Positions 26,270 to 33,529 of a stretch of 64,000 nt of DNA are shown piece after piece; within the stretch, counting starts at the first letter, position 1; each line of letters starts with the position of its first letter. Position numbers and translations under genes: made by a program. The DNA is taken from the NCBI GenBank assembly GCA_041389725.1, contig JAWKRG010000005.1, forward strand, positions 310,001-374,000. Reading direction: 5' to 3'. The notes under the pieces were generated by a model. That model was given only the letters and a program-made list of their open reading frames with translations. It was not told the DNA's origin and ran no database searches. The DNA comes from Polyangiaceae bacterium (lineage in GTDB: Bacteria > Myxococcota_A > Polyangia > Polyangiales > Polyangiaceae).

Positions 26270-26451
26270 GTGCCACGCTTAGCATTGAGCGGGCCTCGCC
26301 GTGCATCGTCTTCTGTGTCTGATGGACCCGCGCATGTGCGGTCGGCCGCGCAAGCCCTCGACGAAATGCAGTCTTCTGAGTTATCTTCGGACGATGTGTC
26401 GTTGGAGGGTGGAACTCTGGTTGCGCTGCATTGGGAGTCGGTCGAGGCATC

Positions 26452-26715
26452 GTGGCGCCTGAAGCGAACGAACTGCGCTGTGGCTGCTGCGGCAGCACCC
26501 ACCTCACGCCGCCCCTGGACATCGGCGCGAGCGGCTACGGCGTTCATGTGAAGATCCCGCCGACCAGCGATGGCTTCCTCGACTCCGGCAGTTCCGCCGA
26601 GCTCAAAGCGCGGGTCTGCGGCAGTTGCGGTTGGGTGATGCTGGCCTTGGCGCCCGACTCACTTGCCTCCCTCCGCTACAATTGGCAGCGCATCCGTTGG
26701 CCTGGACGGAGCTAG
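26452..26715 (+). CDS. Small zinc-ribbon protein
   Basis: The product has 87 residues from GTG 26452 (GAGG just upstream); the frame also has a TTG at 26431. Two CxxC knuckles (CGCCGS near the N-terminus and CGSCGW near residue 60) form a probable zinc ribbon around a central beta-hairpin. It has no signal peptide. Such proteins often act as small nucleic-acid or protein-binding adaptors. It is convergent with another zinc-ribbon gene (26737-27030), with 21 bp between stops. Confidence 0.65.
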   Translation: MAPEANELRCGCCGSTHLTPPLDIGASGYGVHVKIPPTSDGFLDSGSSAELKARVCGSCGWVMLALAPDSLASLRYNWQRIRWPGRS

Positions 26716-26736
26716 CGCGGCGAGTTTGCGCTGCGA

Positions 26737-27030
26737 TCACCTGCGTCCGCGGCGCTTTTCATACAAGCGCTGCAGGTCACCGAGCGCGCGCTGGGGGACT
26801 CGAAACTCCACTGCTCCGCAGTTGCAGCATGCGGAGAACTGGAGCGGGAGGCGCGTCGCCTCCTTGAACATCGTGGCTCTCGGATCGCCGAGAATGCGTA
26901 GATCGGCTGGCTCGTTCACGCTGCTCGTCGACGTCTCGAGGGTGCAGTCGTCGTTCTCGTCGCCCGTATCGGGTTCGAGGACATGCGGAGATCCACACTT
27001 CGCGCACGGCATGCGACGAGTGTAGCCCAT
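26737..27030 (-). CDS. Second small zinc-ribbon protein
   Basis: The product has 97 residues from ATG 27030; ATG 27012 (MPCAKCGSPHV) is an alternative start. It has CxxC pairs CAKCGS at the N-terminus and CCNCGA at about residue 68, with a central region that differs from its convergent neighbour. The arrangement is again a split zinc ribbon. The C-terminus is basic (YEKRRGRR), suggesting nucleic-acid contact. Confidence 0.65.
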   Translation of the reverse strand: MGYTRRMPCAKCGSPHVLEPDTGDENDDCTLETSTSSVNEPADLRILGDPRATMFKEATRLPLQFSACCNCGAVEFRVPQRALGDLQRLYEKRRGRR

Positions 27031-27068
27031 CGAGCAGCTGTCTCATTGCAGCGGAAACAAAAGCGCCA

Positions 27069-27953
27069 TCAGCCGCGGAGAGCGGCACGCATACGCTCGA
27101 TGGTGCCAACCCGTTCGGCATACTCGGGCCAGGCGTCCATGGCCTTGGTGCGCTTCGCGCGTTTCACCTTGGCGATCTGGTCGAGCGCGACTCGCCGCGA
27201 AGCCAGGTCCAGGCGCTCGAGTTCGTCGATGAAGGCACCGAAGTGCGCCATGGCGAAGGACACAAATAGCGGATTGGTGAGCGCCTCGGCCTCGCGCCAC
27301 TTCGCGCCCAAAGGTTGCGACAGCAAGTGCGCGACGAACCGTGCTGCCTCTTTGCGATCGCGCCAAGCCCAGACGTCCATGTGCTTGGCGCTGCCCTTGA
27401 CGAGCTGCTGGTGGAACTTGCGCCAGCGCTCCGGCCACGTCGTCGATGCCGTGACGGGTTTGGCAGGCGCCGGTTGGGCTTTGGGAGGTGCTCCAAGCGC
27501 TGCGCTCAAAGCGTTCCAGTCTTCGGAGCCCTGACTCCACTTTCGCAAGGCGCGCAAGATCACGTCCTGGTCGGCGGCTGGCGCGTCGGCGAAGGCAGTG
27601 ACGAACGCCTTGCGATGGCGCGGCCTGGACGTGATGCCGATCAGAAAGCGCTCGGCCTGTTCGTGGCGATTCATCCGACGAATCAAGCCCGGTAGTGCCG
27701 CTACCATCGCCGGTCCGAAGCGCAGCGGCGGAAAGCGCCACAGAGCCGTGTAGACCGCTTCGTACACGCCGTGGTCCTCGCGCACCACGATGGAGTCCAC
27801 GAGCGCTTGGAACCAGTCAGCGGGTTCCTTGCCGGTGAGCTGTGAGACCAGCTGCAGATACTCGGCGACCTGGCGCTCGTTCGCCAGCTTGCGCACGCGC
27901 TGCAACGACTTGGACCATGCGACCAGCGACCTCTCGCGCGCCATCGCTGCCAT
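27069..27953 (-). CDS. Hypothetical alpha-helical protein
   Basis: The 294-residue protein has no signal peptide. It is almost wholly alpha-helical, with HEAT-like or scaffold-like helices (for example DWFQALVDSIVVREDHGVYE and RFLIGITSRPRHRKAFVTAF) and an Ala/Pro linker near residue 155. I do not recognise a family. It follows the zinc-ribbon gene on the same strand with a 38-bp gap. Confidence 0.6.
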   Translation of the reverse strand: MAAMARERSLVAWSKSLQRVRKLANERQVAEYLQLVSQLTGKEPADWFQALVDSIVVREDHGVYEAVYTALWRFPPLRFGPAMVAALPGLIRRMNRHEQAERFLIGITSRPRHRKAFVTAFADAPAADQDVILRALRKWSQGSEDWNALSAALGAPPKAQPAPAKPVTASTTWPERWRKFHQQLVKGSAKHMDVWAWRDRKEAARFVAHLLSQPLGAKWREAEALTNPLFVSFAMAHFGAFIDELERLDLASRRVALDQIAKVKRAKRTKAMDAWPEYAERVGTIERMRAALRG

Positions 27954-28000
27954 TGTCTCAACGCCCCCAGCGCTTCGTCCAGCGCCTAGGGGTACCGCAG

Positions 28001-28684
28001 CTATTCTTCCCGCACCGTGATCAGCTGCGGATCCTCGAACATCGACACGGGCGTCACGACTTGCTCGTCAGGGTCGAAACGCCCCCCGGCAAACCGCTGG
28101 CGCCGTGCGGCTTCGACCCGCGGATCGTCGAGATTCATGTCTCGAGCGCGCTCGATGCGCCCGATCCGAATGCCGGCACCTCGGTCGTACACCTTGTAGA
28201 CCAGCTCGGAGCAATACAGCGTGTCGTCCTGCCAGCGGAACTGCGAGTCGTAGGGACGCCCCAGCCAGCGAGTGCCGACTTGGCGCATCTTGGCGATGAC
28301 CTCGGGAGTCAGTCGCGCCTCCGCGTTGCGCAAGCGTTTGACCACGTAGTGCTTGCCGCGGCCCCGAGCCGTCCATGCCGCCAATGCCGTCCACTTCACT
28401 GGCGACACCGCTTCGAGTACGACGGGTTTGCCGCCTTGCATGAACACCACTCCCATGTGCGTCCAGCGACTTCCGGTCAGCGCGCGCAGCATCTCGCTTT
28501 GACGCGACGTGGACTCGTGAAAAGCGATGTCACCATCGCGAAGTTCGCCGACACTTGCAGGAATCGACGACGCGCCACGCACACCGGACGAGGCGGACTC
28601 CGGCGCCCCGGACGCCTGACGTTGCTCGCATCCCGGGAGCGCCGCACACGCGACCGCGGCCAACGCAAACCCGAATCTGAGCAC
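28001..28684 (-). CDS. YiiX-like (permuted NlpC/P60) lipoprotein
   Basis: I use GTG 28684, which gives a compact signal peptide (LRFGFALAAVACAALPGC). ATG 28729 is possible but makes a long n-region. The mature domain starts LRDGDIAFHE, has SRWTHMGVVFM with a candidate catalytic His, and DTLYCSELVYKVYDR with a candidate catalytic Cys. This is the layout of the YiiX/DUF830-type permuted papain-like hydrolases. It may cleave amide bonds in lipid or cell-wall substrates from the outer-membrane inner face. Substrate is not evident. Confidence 0.75.
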   Translation of the reverse strand: MLRFGFALAAVACAALPGCEQRQASGAPESASSGVRGASSIPASVGELRDGDIAFHESTSRQSEMLRALTGSRWTHMGVVFMQGGKPVVLEAVSPVKWTALAAWTARGRGKHYVVKRLRNAEARLTPEVIAKMRQVGTRWLGRPYDSQFRWQDDTLYCSELVYKVYDRGAGIRIGRIERARDMNLDDPRVEAARRQRFAGGRFDPDEQVVTPVSMFEDPQLITVREE

Positions 28685-28733
28685 GCCCGACTCTAGTCTC
28701 GACTTGAGCGTTCTGCACGAGCCTAGCATCCCG

Positions 28734-29219
28734 TCACAACGCCGCACCTCGGCTGCGCGTCATCTCCAGCATCGTGGGGCGAAACCCGCAGCGGGCGAAC
28801 AGGCGCTGGGCCGGAGTGTTGCTCACCATCGTGCCGAGCAAGATGCGAGCCGCGCCCATCGCCTCGAGCTCGCTGACCAGTGCGTTCACCAACAGCTCGC
28901 CCACACCGGTTTTGCGCGCGTCTTCGACGACGAAGATGTCGTGCACGGCGCCGTGCGAGTCCAAGAGCAAGTTCCAGTCGCGCTCTTCCAGCGTGCCGTA
29001 GGCGTAGCCCAGGATGCGGCCCTCCGCCTCGGCGACGAACAGGCGCGCTTCCTTGCGCGCGAGCTCTCGCTCGAACCACCACGCATAGCCGCTCTCGACT
29101 TGATTCGGCAGAAAGAAGCGATCCGGATCCACGGCGTGATGCATGCGCACCAGTTCGCCGGCCAGACGCGCCGTCGGCTCGAGGTCTTCGCTGCGGGCCA
29201 GGCGAACGTGAGGGCTCAT
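28734..29219 (-). CDS. GNAT-family N-acetyltransferase
   Basis: The 161-residue protein shows the GNAT fold: VRLARSEDLEPTARLAGEL (beta1-alpha1), LFVAEAEGRILGYAYG, and VHDIFVVEDARKTGVGELLV with the R-x-x-G-x-G/A acetyl-CoA pyrophosphate loop (KTGVG). The final NTPAQRLFARCGFRP helix-strand is also typical. Acceptor is unknown. It lies just upstream of the YiiX-like gene on the same strand and could be co-transcribed with it. Confidence 0.85.
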   Translation of the reverse strand: MSPHVRLARSEDLEPTARLAGELVRMHHAVDPDRFFLPNQVESGYAWWFERELARKEARLFVAEAEGRILGYAYGTLEERDWNLLLDSHGAVHDIFVVEDARKTGVGELLVNALVSELEAMGAARILLGTMVSNTPAQRLFARCGFRPTMLEMTRSRGAAL

Positions 29220-29310
29220 GGGCGCCAGTGTTCAGCAGCTCGGTTCCGCGCGCCAGTTTCTTCGGGGCGTTCCGATTCTGTTCGTGACGACGTCGGCGTC
29301 ACCGCACGCG

Positions 29311-29964
29311 CTACCCGGCGCGCATCACGGACGTTTGCTTCGCTTCAGGGTCCTTCGCAACGAAGAGCCGCCAGGTGACCACGGAACCCCCGGCCAAGTA
29401 GGCCAACGCGACTGCAGTGAAGACACCGCCGTGGGACGAAGCAACGCCGCGCAGCGGCTCTTCGAACAGCACAGCCCCAATCACGGGCACCGCGATGAGC
29501 ACGAGCAAGTCCAGCACCGAGAGCACGCGAACCACGACGGAGCTGGAGAACGCCGCGGCCATTCCGGCAGCGACTCCGTAGACGATGGCGGCAAAGATGC
29601 TGGCGCCAGCAAAGAACTCGAACAAGAACTCTCCCCGCGTCGCCGGCAAGTCCGTTCCATGCACGCCCGCGGAGACCGCCCAGTAGACCACCAAGCTCGA
29701 AACCACACCCAGCATCAACGCGAGGTGCTCGAACACGCTTTCATAGCCAAGCCCCAGCGCCCTGAGCCCCGGTGAGGTCTGGCCGCGGAGCCACAGCCCC
29801 AGCACGACGAGCGGAACCAGCACCACGAACACGATCCCAAGCGCGCCATACATGCCCAGGGTCTTGAGGATCTCGAACTCGTAGACGCACGCAAGATGAC
29901 TGCCGCCGAGTACCGACAACCCGAACAACGCTCGAAAGAAGCCGACCTGCGCACCGGACGCCAT
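29311..29964 (-). CDS. Multi-pass membrane protein of unknown function
   Basis: The 217-residue protein has about six hydrophobic segments (for example GALGIVFVVLVPLVVLGLWL and FAAIVYGVAAGMAAAF) and an N-terminal segment with CVYEFEILKTLG. There is no signal cleavage site. No family is recognised and the neighbours give no function. Confidence 0.7.
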   Translation of the reverse strand: MASGAQVGFFRALFGLSVLGGSHLACVYEFEILKTLGMYGALGIVFVVLVPLVVLGLWLRGQTSPGLRALGLGYESVFEHLALMLGVVSSLVVYWAVSAGVHGTDLPATRGEFLFEFFAGASIFAAIVYGVAAGMAAAFSSSVVVRVLSVLDLLVLIAVPVIGAVLFEEPLRGVASSHGGVFTAVALAYLAGGSVVTWRLFVAKDPEAKQTSVMRAG

Positions 29965-30029
29965 CGCCGCTAGCCGATCACGCTACCAACCGCGCAGCGC
30001 TTGGCAATGATGCTCGTCAGGTCGTGATC

Positions 30030-30079
30030 TTGGCTTGGGTTGGGTCTCGACCCTCGGCATCGCGGCACGCGCCTCCCGC
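30030..30079 (+). repeat. Intergenic repeat, copy C
   Basis: This reads TTGGCTTGGGTTGGGTCTCG, then ACCCTCGG, a GC-rich spacer and CTCCCGC. It aligns with copies at 4535-4585 and 10204-10254. The 36-bp direct repeats begin 12 bases downstream. Confidence 0.5.
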
Positions 30080-30091
30080 ACCAGCCGGCGG

Positions 30092-30168
30092 GGTCGGCGC
30101 TTGCCGTCGCTGTGCACCGTCCCTGGCGGCGAGGTCGGCGCTTGCCGTCGCTGTGCACCGTCCCTGGC
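30092..30168. repeat. Two identical 36-bp direct repeats, 41-bp period
   Basis: GGTCGGCGCTTGCCGTCGCT and the following TGTGCACCGTCCCTGG plus C-end bases occur identically at 30092-30127 and 30133-30168, separated by five bases (GGCGA). Both copies are intergenic, between the membrane-protein gene and the gene starting at 30229. Confidence 0.8.
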
Positions 30169-30228
30169 TGTTCCGCTCATCTCCCCGCGTCCCTTGTGCA
30201 TCCTCTGCCGGCATGCTGCGCTCGGACC

Positions 30229-31335
30229 ATGAAGCTCTTCGCGGACTACCATCAGATCCTCGTGCAAGCCCCGGACGCCAAGGGCGACTTGTCGGACGCA
30301 TGGACGGCGAAGGCCAGTGCCGATCGCATTGCCGCCGCGGGTGACATCGTGGGCATCGGCACCGTGCTGGCGGACGACGTCGACGTCAGCGTCGCCGTGC
30401 TGAAGCAGGAGCCCGCGCTCCTCCCGAAGGCCGAGCACGTGACGGAAGCGAGCATCCAACTCGGCGGCGTGGTTGCGGTGCTCGGCTGCACTGATTACCT
30501 GCCCGACGCCAAACGCTACAAGCTCGCTGCGGGCAGTTGGCGACTGCGCGCCACGCACACCAACATGCAGAAACGGGAGCGCATTCGCATCGAACTCTGG
30601 CCGGACAAGAAGCGTGCGCCACGGGTGCTCCTGCGCTGGAAGCCGCCGAAGCCCGCCAAGAAGCCGGCGCCAAAGGGCAAGCCCAAGACGCGAAAGCAGG
30701 CCGTGGAAGCGGCGCTTCGCGGCCAAGTCGAGGACGCGCTGGAAACGCTTCTCGCGCTGCACGAGCGCGGCGACGCCTCGGCTTCGGCGTCGGCCGCGGA
30801 AATCCTGGCCTTCCAGGGTCGCTGGGACGAAATGGTGCCCTGTGCGAAAGCGCTCCTCGCCAATCCAGGTGCCGTCTATGCCGGGAACGTCAGCGACGAC
30901 ATGAAGGCGCTCTTGCGCGTGAAGGCGCAGAAGAAGGCCGCGCCCGAGAAACGGCGCCCGGAGCGGAAGCGCTACACGGACGCAGTTGCCGAAGCGGCCA
31001 CAGGCAAGCGCTTCAAGGGCAAACCAAAGGAGTTGGCGGCCCATTGCTTTGCGTTGGCCGTGGTGTTCGAAGTGGACGACGAGATCATCGCGCGCTGGGA
31101 TCCCAAGCATCCTCACTTGCACTTCGACCAAGCCGCGGAGGTGGCGCGCGCGCTCGTGCGCAAGAAGCAGCGAGAGCGCGCCTGGCAAGTGCTCGAAAGC
31201 CGGTTGAACCGCTGGTACCCCGTCGACGCGGCCCAGGTGCTACCTGTCGTCTTGCTCACCGACCCTTTGCTTGCACCGCTGATGACGCCGGAGCGGGCGC
31301 GCCTCGTGATGAGTACGCCTAGGGCCGCCGGCTGA
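30229..31335 (+). CDS. Hypothetical protein with helical C-terminal half
   Basis: The start is ATG 30229 (368 residues); the upstream frame extension crosses the direct repeats and is not protein-like. The N-terminal about 130 residues are beta-rich (IGIGTVLADDVDVSVAVLKQ, SWRLRATHTNMQ). A Lys/Pro-rich hinge (about 145-165, PPKPAKKPAPKGKP) leads to helical TPR/HEAT-like repeats (ALRGQVEDALETLLALHERG, AEILAFQGRWDEMVPCAKAL). There is no signal peptide. I do not recognise a family. Confidence 0.6.
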   Translation: MKLFADYHQILVQAPDAKGDLSDAWTAKASADRIAAAGDIVGIGTVLADDVDVSVAVLKQEPALLPKAEHVTEASIQLGGVVAVLGCTDYLPDAKRYKLAAGSWRLRATHTNMQKRERIRIELWPDKKRAPRVLLRWKPPKPAKKPAPKGKPKTRKQAVEAALRGQVEDALETLLALHERGDASASASAAEILAFQGRWDEMVPCAKALLANPGAVYAGNVSDDMKALLRVKAQKKAAPEKRRPERKRYTDAVAEAATGKRFKGKPKELAAHCFALAVVFEVDDEIIARWDPKHPHLHFDQAAEVARALVRKKQRERAWQVLESRLNRWYPVDAAQVLPVVLLTDPLLAPLMTPERARLVMSTPRAAG

Positions 31336-31419
31336 CGACTGCATCTCGAGACGGTTCGTCGTTGGCGCGACCCGATCCGGAGGTGACCAAGCTGAAGCGG
31401 TGCTTCCCCGGAGCGTCGG

Positions 31420-31448
31420 TTGTCACGCCGGATCCACTATAGTACAAA
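31420..31448 (+). promoter_or_regulatory. vapBC promoter, probably leaderless
   Basis: TTGTCA (31420-31425), a 17-base spacer and TACAAA (31443-31448) form a sigma-70-like promoter in an unusually AT-rich patch. ATG at 31456 is only 7 bases beyond the -10 box and there is no Shine-Dalgarno site. A short inverted repeat AGTA-N6-TACT (31441-31454) overlaps the -10 box and could be the antitoxin operator. Confidence 0.45.
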
Positions 31449-31455
31449 TATACTC

Positions 31456-31704
31456 ATGCCGACGAGCGTGCACCTGCCACAACCCTTGCTAGAAGCGGTC
31501 GACCGACGTGCGCGCGCGCTCAAGATCAGCCGGAACCGACTGATCGTGCTGGCGCTGGAGAAAGCGCTGGCCGAGGGCAGCGAATGGTCGGCGGGGTTCT
31601 TCGAGGAACTCGAGCACACGGACCCTGCCCACGCCCGGGCGGTCGGAGAAATGCTGCACGAGGTACGCGCGCGGCGAAGCTCCAAGAAGGCGCCCGAGTT
31701 GTGA
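31456..31704 (+). CDS. vapB: VapB-like ribbon-helix-helix antitoxin
   Basis: The product has 82 residues from ATG 31456. The N-terminal ribbon-helix-helix is clear: TSVHLPQPLLEAVDRRARAL then KISRNRLIVLALEKALAEG. The acidic/basic C-terminal tail (EELEHTDPAHARAVGEMLHE) would wrap the toxin. Its TGA overlaps the toxin GTG start by four bases, so the pair is coupled. Antitoxins of this class usually repress their own promoter. Confidence 0.85.
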   Translation: MPTSVHLPQPLLEAVDRRARALKISRNRLIVLALEKALAEGSEWSAGFFEELEHTDPAHARAVGEMLHEVRARRSSKKAPEL

Positions 31705-32108
31705 GGTACGTTTTCGACACGAATGCGCTCTCCGCTGTGATGCAGGGTCAAACGAGCGTCCTCGCCCGGTTGCGGCATGTGGCCAGGAACGAAGCGTGTG
31801 TTCCCCAGCCCGTGCTCGCGGAGATCAGCTACGGGATCGCTCGGCTGCCCGCATCGAAACGCAAGGACTGGCTGCGAGGTCGATTCGAGTTCGTCAAGCG
31901 CGAGTTCCCGCGTGTGGAATGGACCGACGACGTGAGCGATGCCTTTGGTGAGATCAAGGCACGACTGGAGAAGAAGGGTCAGAGGTTGGAGGATTTCGAC
32001 ATCGCCATCGCCGCACACGCGCTGGCTCTCGACGGTACTCTGGTCACCGCCAACGTTGCGCACATGCTGCGAGTGCCGCACTTGCGAATCGAAGATTGGG
32101 CGAAGTGA
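31701..32108 (+). CDS. vapC: VapC-like PIN-domain ribonuclease toxin
   Basis: The start is GTG 31701 (GTGA overlap with the antitoxin stop), giving 135 residues. The PIN acids are visible: Asp in RYVFDTNALS, Glu in VLAEISYGIA, Asp in EDFDIAIAAHAL and the late ANVAHMLRVPHLRIEDW. This is the FitB/VapC-type Mg-dependent RNase fold, and it appears intact. It is expected to cleave tRNA or rRNA when freed from the antitoxin. Confidence 0.9.
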   Translation: MRYVFDTNALSAVMQGQTSVLARLRHVARNEACVPQPVLAEISYGIARLPASKRKDWLRGRFEFVKREFPRVEWTDDVSDAFGEIKARLEKKGQRLEDFDIAIAAHALALDGTLVTANVAHMLRVPHLRIEDWAK

Positions 32109-32134
32109 GAGCAGGCGCTCCGCCGTCGTCGTTG

Positions 32135-33529
32135 TCAGCCCCGACCCAATCGGCCCGCGCTCGCGCCACGCGCACGTGAGCGGCGACGCAACCAGAGGCC
32201 AGCGATGACGCTGACGGCCAGCCAGTCGTGCTCGCGGACCGGCGTGCGCGGCGTGCGGCAGCTGCATCCGCCGTCGTCACTGCCGTCGCTCGCGCCCGCT
32301 GCGGCCCCGCTTCCCGCCGCGCCACCATTCGCGCTGCCGCCGCTCGCTTGTCCGCCGGCGGATTGAGCGCCACTGCCGGCGGAACCACCGCTGCCGGCTG
32401 CGCCCGCGCCGCCGTCTGTCGACGCGGCTCCGCCGCTACCCGTGCCGCCGTCCGGCGGCGGTGGCAGCACGGAGGATTGATGGCGATAGACCCAAAGAGT
32501 GGGCTCGCTGCCGCCCGGTGGCACTTCGTCGAACATGACGACGACGCCGTAATCGGGGATCGGCACCTGGAACGAGTAGCGGCTCAGCTGTGGCGGACCA
32601 GATAGATTCGCCCACACGTCCGTCTGCGCGTCGAACTCCCACCAACCATCGGTTCCCTGTCCGAAGGAGTAGACGAGGAAGTGCCCTGCGACCGGATCGA
32701 CCGAGAGGTAGGTTCCTTCGGAACCGTGGGTCCACAGCGCCACGGGCGTGGACTTCAACTGTGTGAGCTTCCCGTCTGCGTCCATTCGGTACAGAACGTC
32801 AGTTGCGTCGTTACCACCACCGAACACCATGAAACCGAGCGCGGGGTTGTACTCGGCGACGTTGTGGTAGCCGCCAATAGGCGAGGGTAGGGCCACAGTG
32901 GTCCACGACGACGCACCACGCGGGAGCACGTAGAGTTGATTTGCCTGCGCCCAGACCAGGCCGCCCGCCGTCGTGGCCGCGCCCAGCTTCAGCTCGGGGA
33001 AGTAGGCGAGCCCGATGGCGGGCGACGACGACGAGCCTGACACGTCCGCCGTCGCAGACCATGCGGAGCCGTTCCAGGCGTGCGCTTTCCCTTCGCCGTA
33101 GGCACGGAAATAGAACGTGCCCGTGACGGGGTCCGCAGTGTTGGCGTCGTAGGCGTGGCCGCAGGGGCCGATCGCGGGGATGGATTCGAGGCTCCAGGTT
33201 GAGCTGTCGTCGTCGTATTGAAGGTGCACGTAGGGTCGCGACGCGTTTCCGCACCCCGCGTCGCGACCGATGAAGTGAATGCGGCGCTTGATCGGATCCC
33301 AAGCGCCGCTGTCGGTCCACTGCACCGGAATGCCCCCGCCCGCGCTTTCGAGCGCTGCTTTGCCCAAGTTCGGCTTCAATTCGCAGGCTTGACCCGGTGC
33401 AAGGGCGGCTGCGGCCGCATAGAGCGCCGACTGACCGCTCGGCGGCGCGGCGCAGGGCGCAGCCAAAGCTCCCGTGGGTAGGGCGACGAGCCCTAGGGTC
33501 AGCGCGAGGGGTGAGATGCGCGGGCTCAT
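32135..33529 (-). CDS. Exported beta-propeller protein with MYXO-CTERM-type tail
   Basis: The 464-residue protein has a signal peptide ending ALA-AP (about residue 24), then about 330 residues of kelch-like strands (LYVLPRGASSWTTVALPSP, FGGGNDATDVLYRMDADGKL). A Gly/Ala/Ser-rich linker (about 355-415) precedes GCSCRTP, a hydrophobic stretch (WLAVSVIAGLWL) and RRRSRARG, the Cys-TM-Arg tail. It overlaps the stop of the paralogous upstream gene by four bases (ATGA). The tail suggests cleavage and surface anchoring. It is likely a cell-surface or outer-membrane-vesicle protein of unknown ligand. Confidence 0.8.
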   Translation of the reverse strand: MSPRISPLALTLGLVALPTGALAAPCAAPPSGQSALYAAAAALAPGQACELKPNLGKAALESAGGGIPVQWTDSGAWDPIKRRIHFIGRDAGCGNASRPYVHLQYDDDSSTWSLESIPAIGPCGHAYDANTADPVTGTFYFRAYGEGKAHAWNGSAWSATADVSGSSSSPAIGLAYFPELKLGAATTAGGLVWAQANQLYVLPRGASSWTTVALPSPIGGYHNVAEYNPALGFMVFGGGNDATDVLYRMDADGKLTQLKSTPVALWTHGSEGTYLSVDPVAGHFLVYSFGQGTDGWWEFDAQTDVWANLSGPPQLSRYSFQVPIPDYGVVVMFDEVPPGGSEPTLWVYRHQSSVLPPPPDGGTGSGGAASTDGGAGAAGSGGSAGSGAQSAGGQASGGSANGGAAGSGAAAGASDGSDDGGCSCRTPRTPVREHDWLAVSVIAGLWLRRRSRARGASAGRLGRG

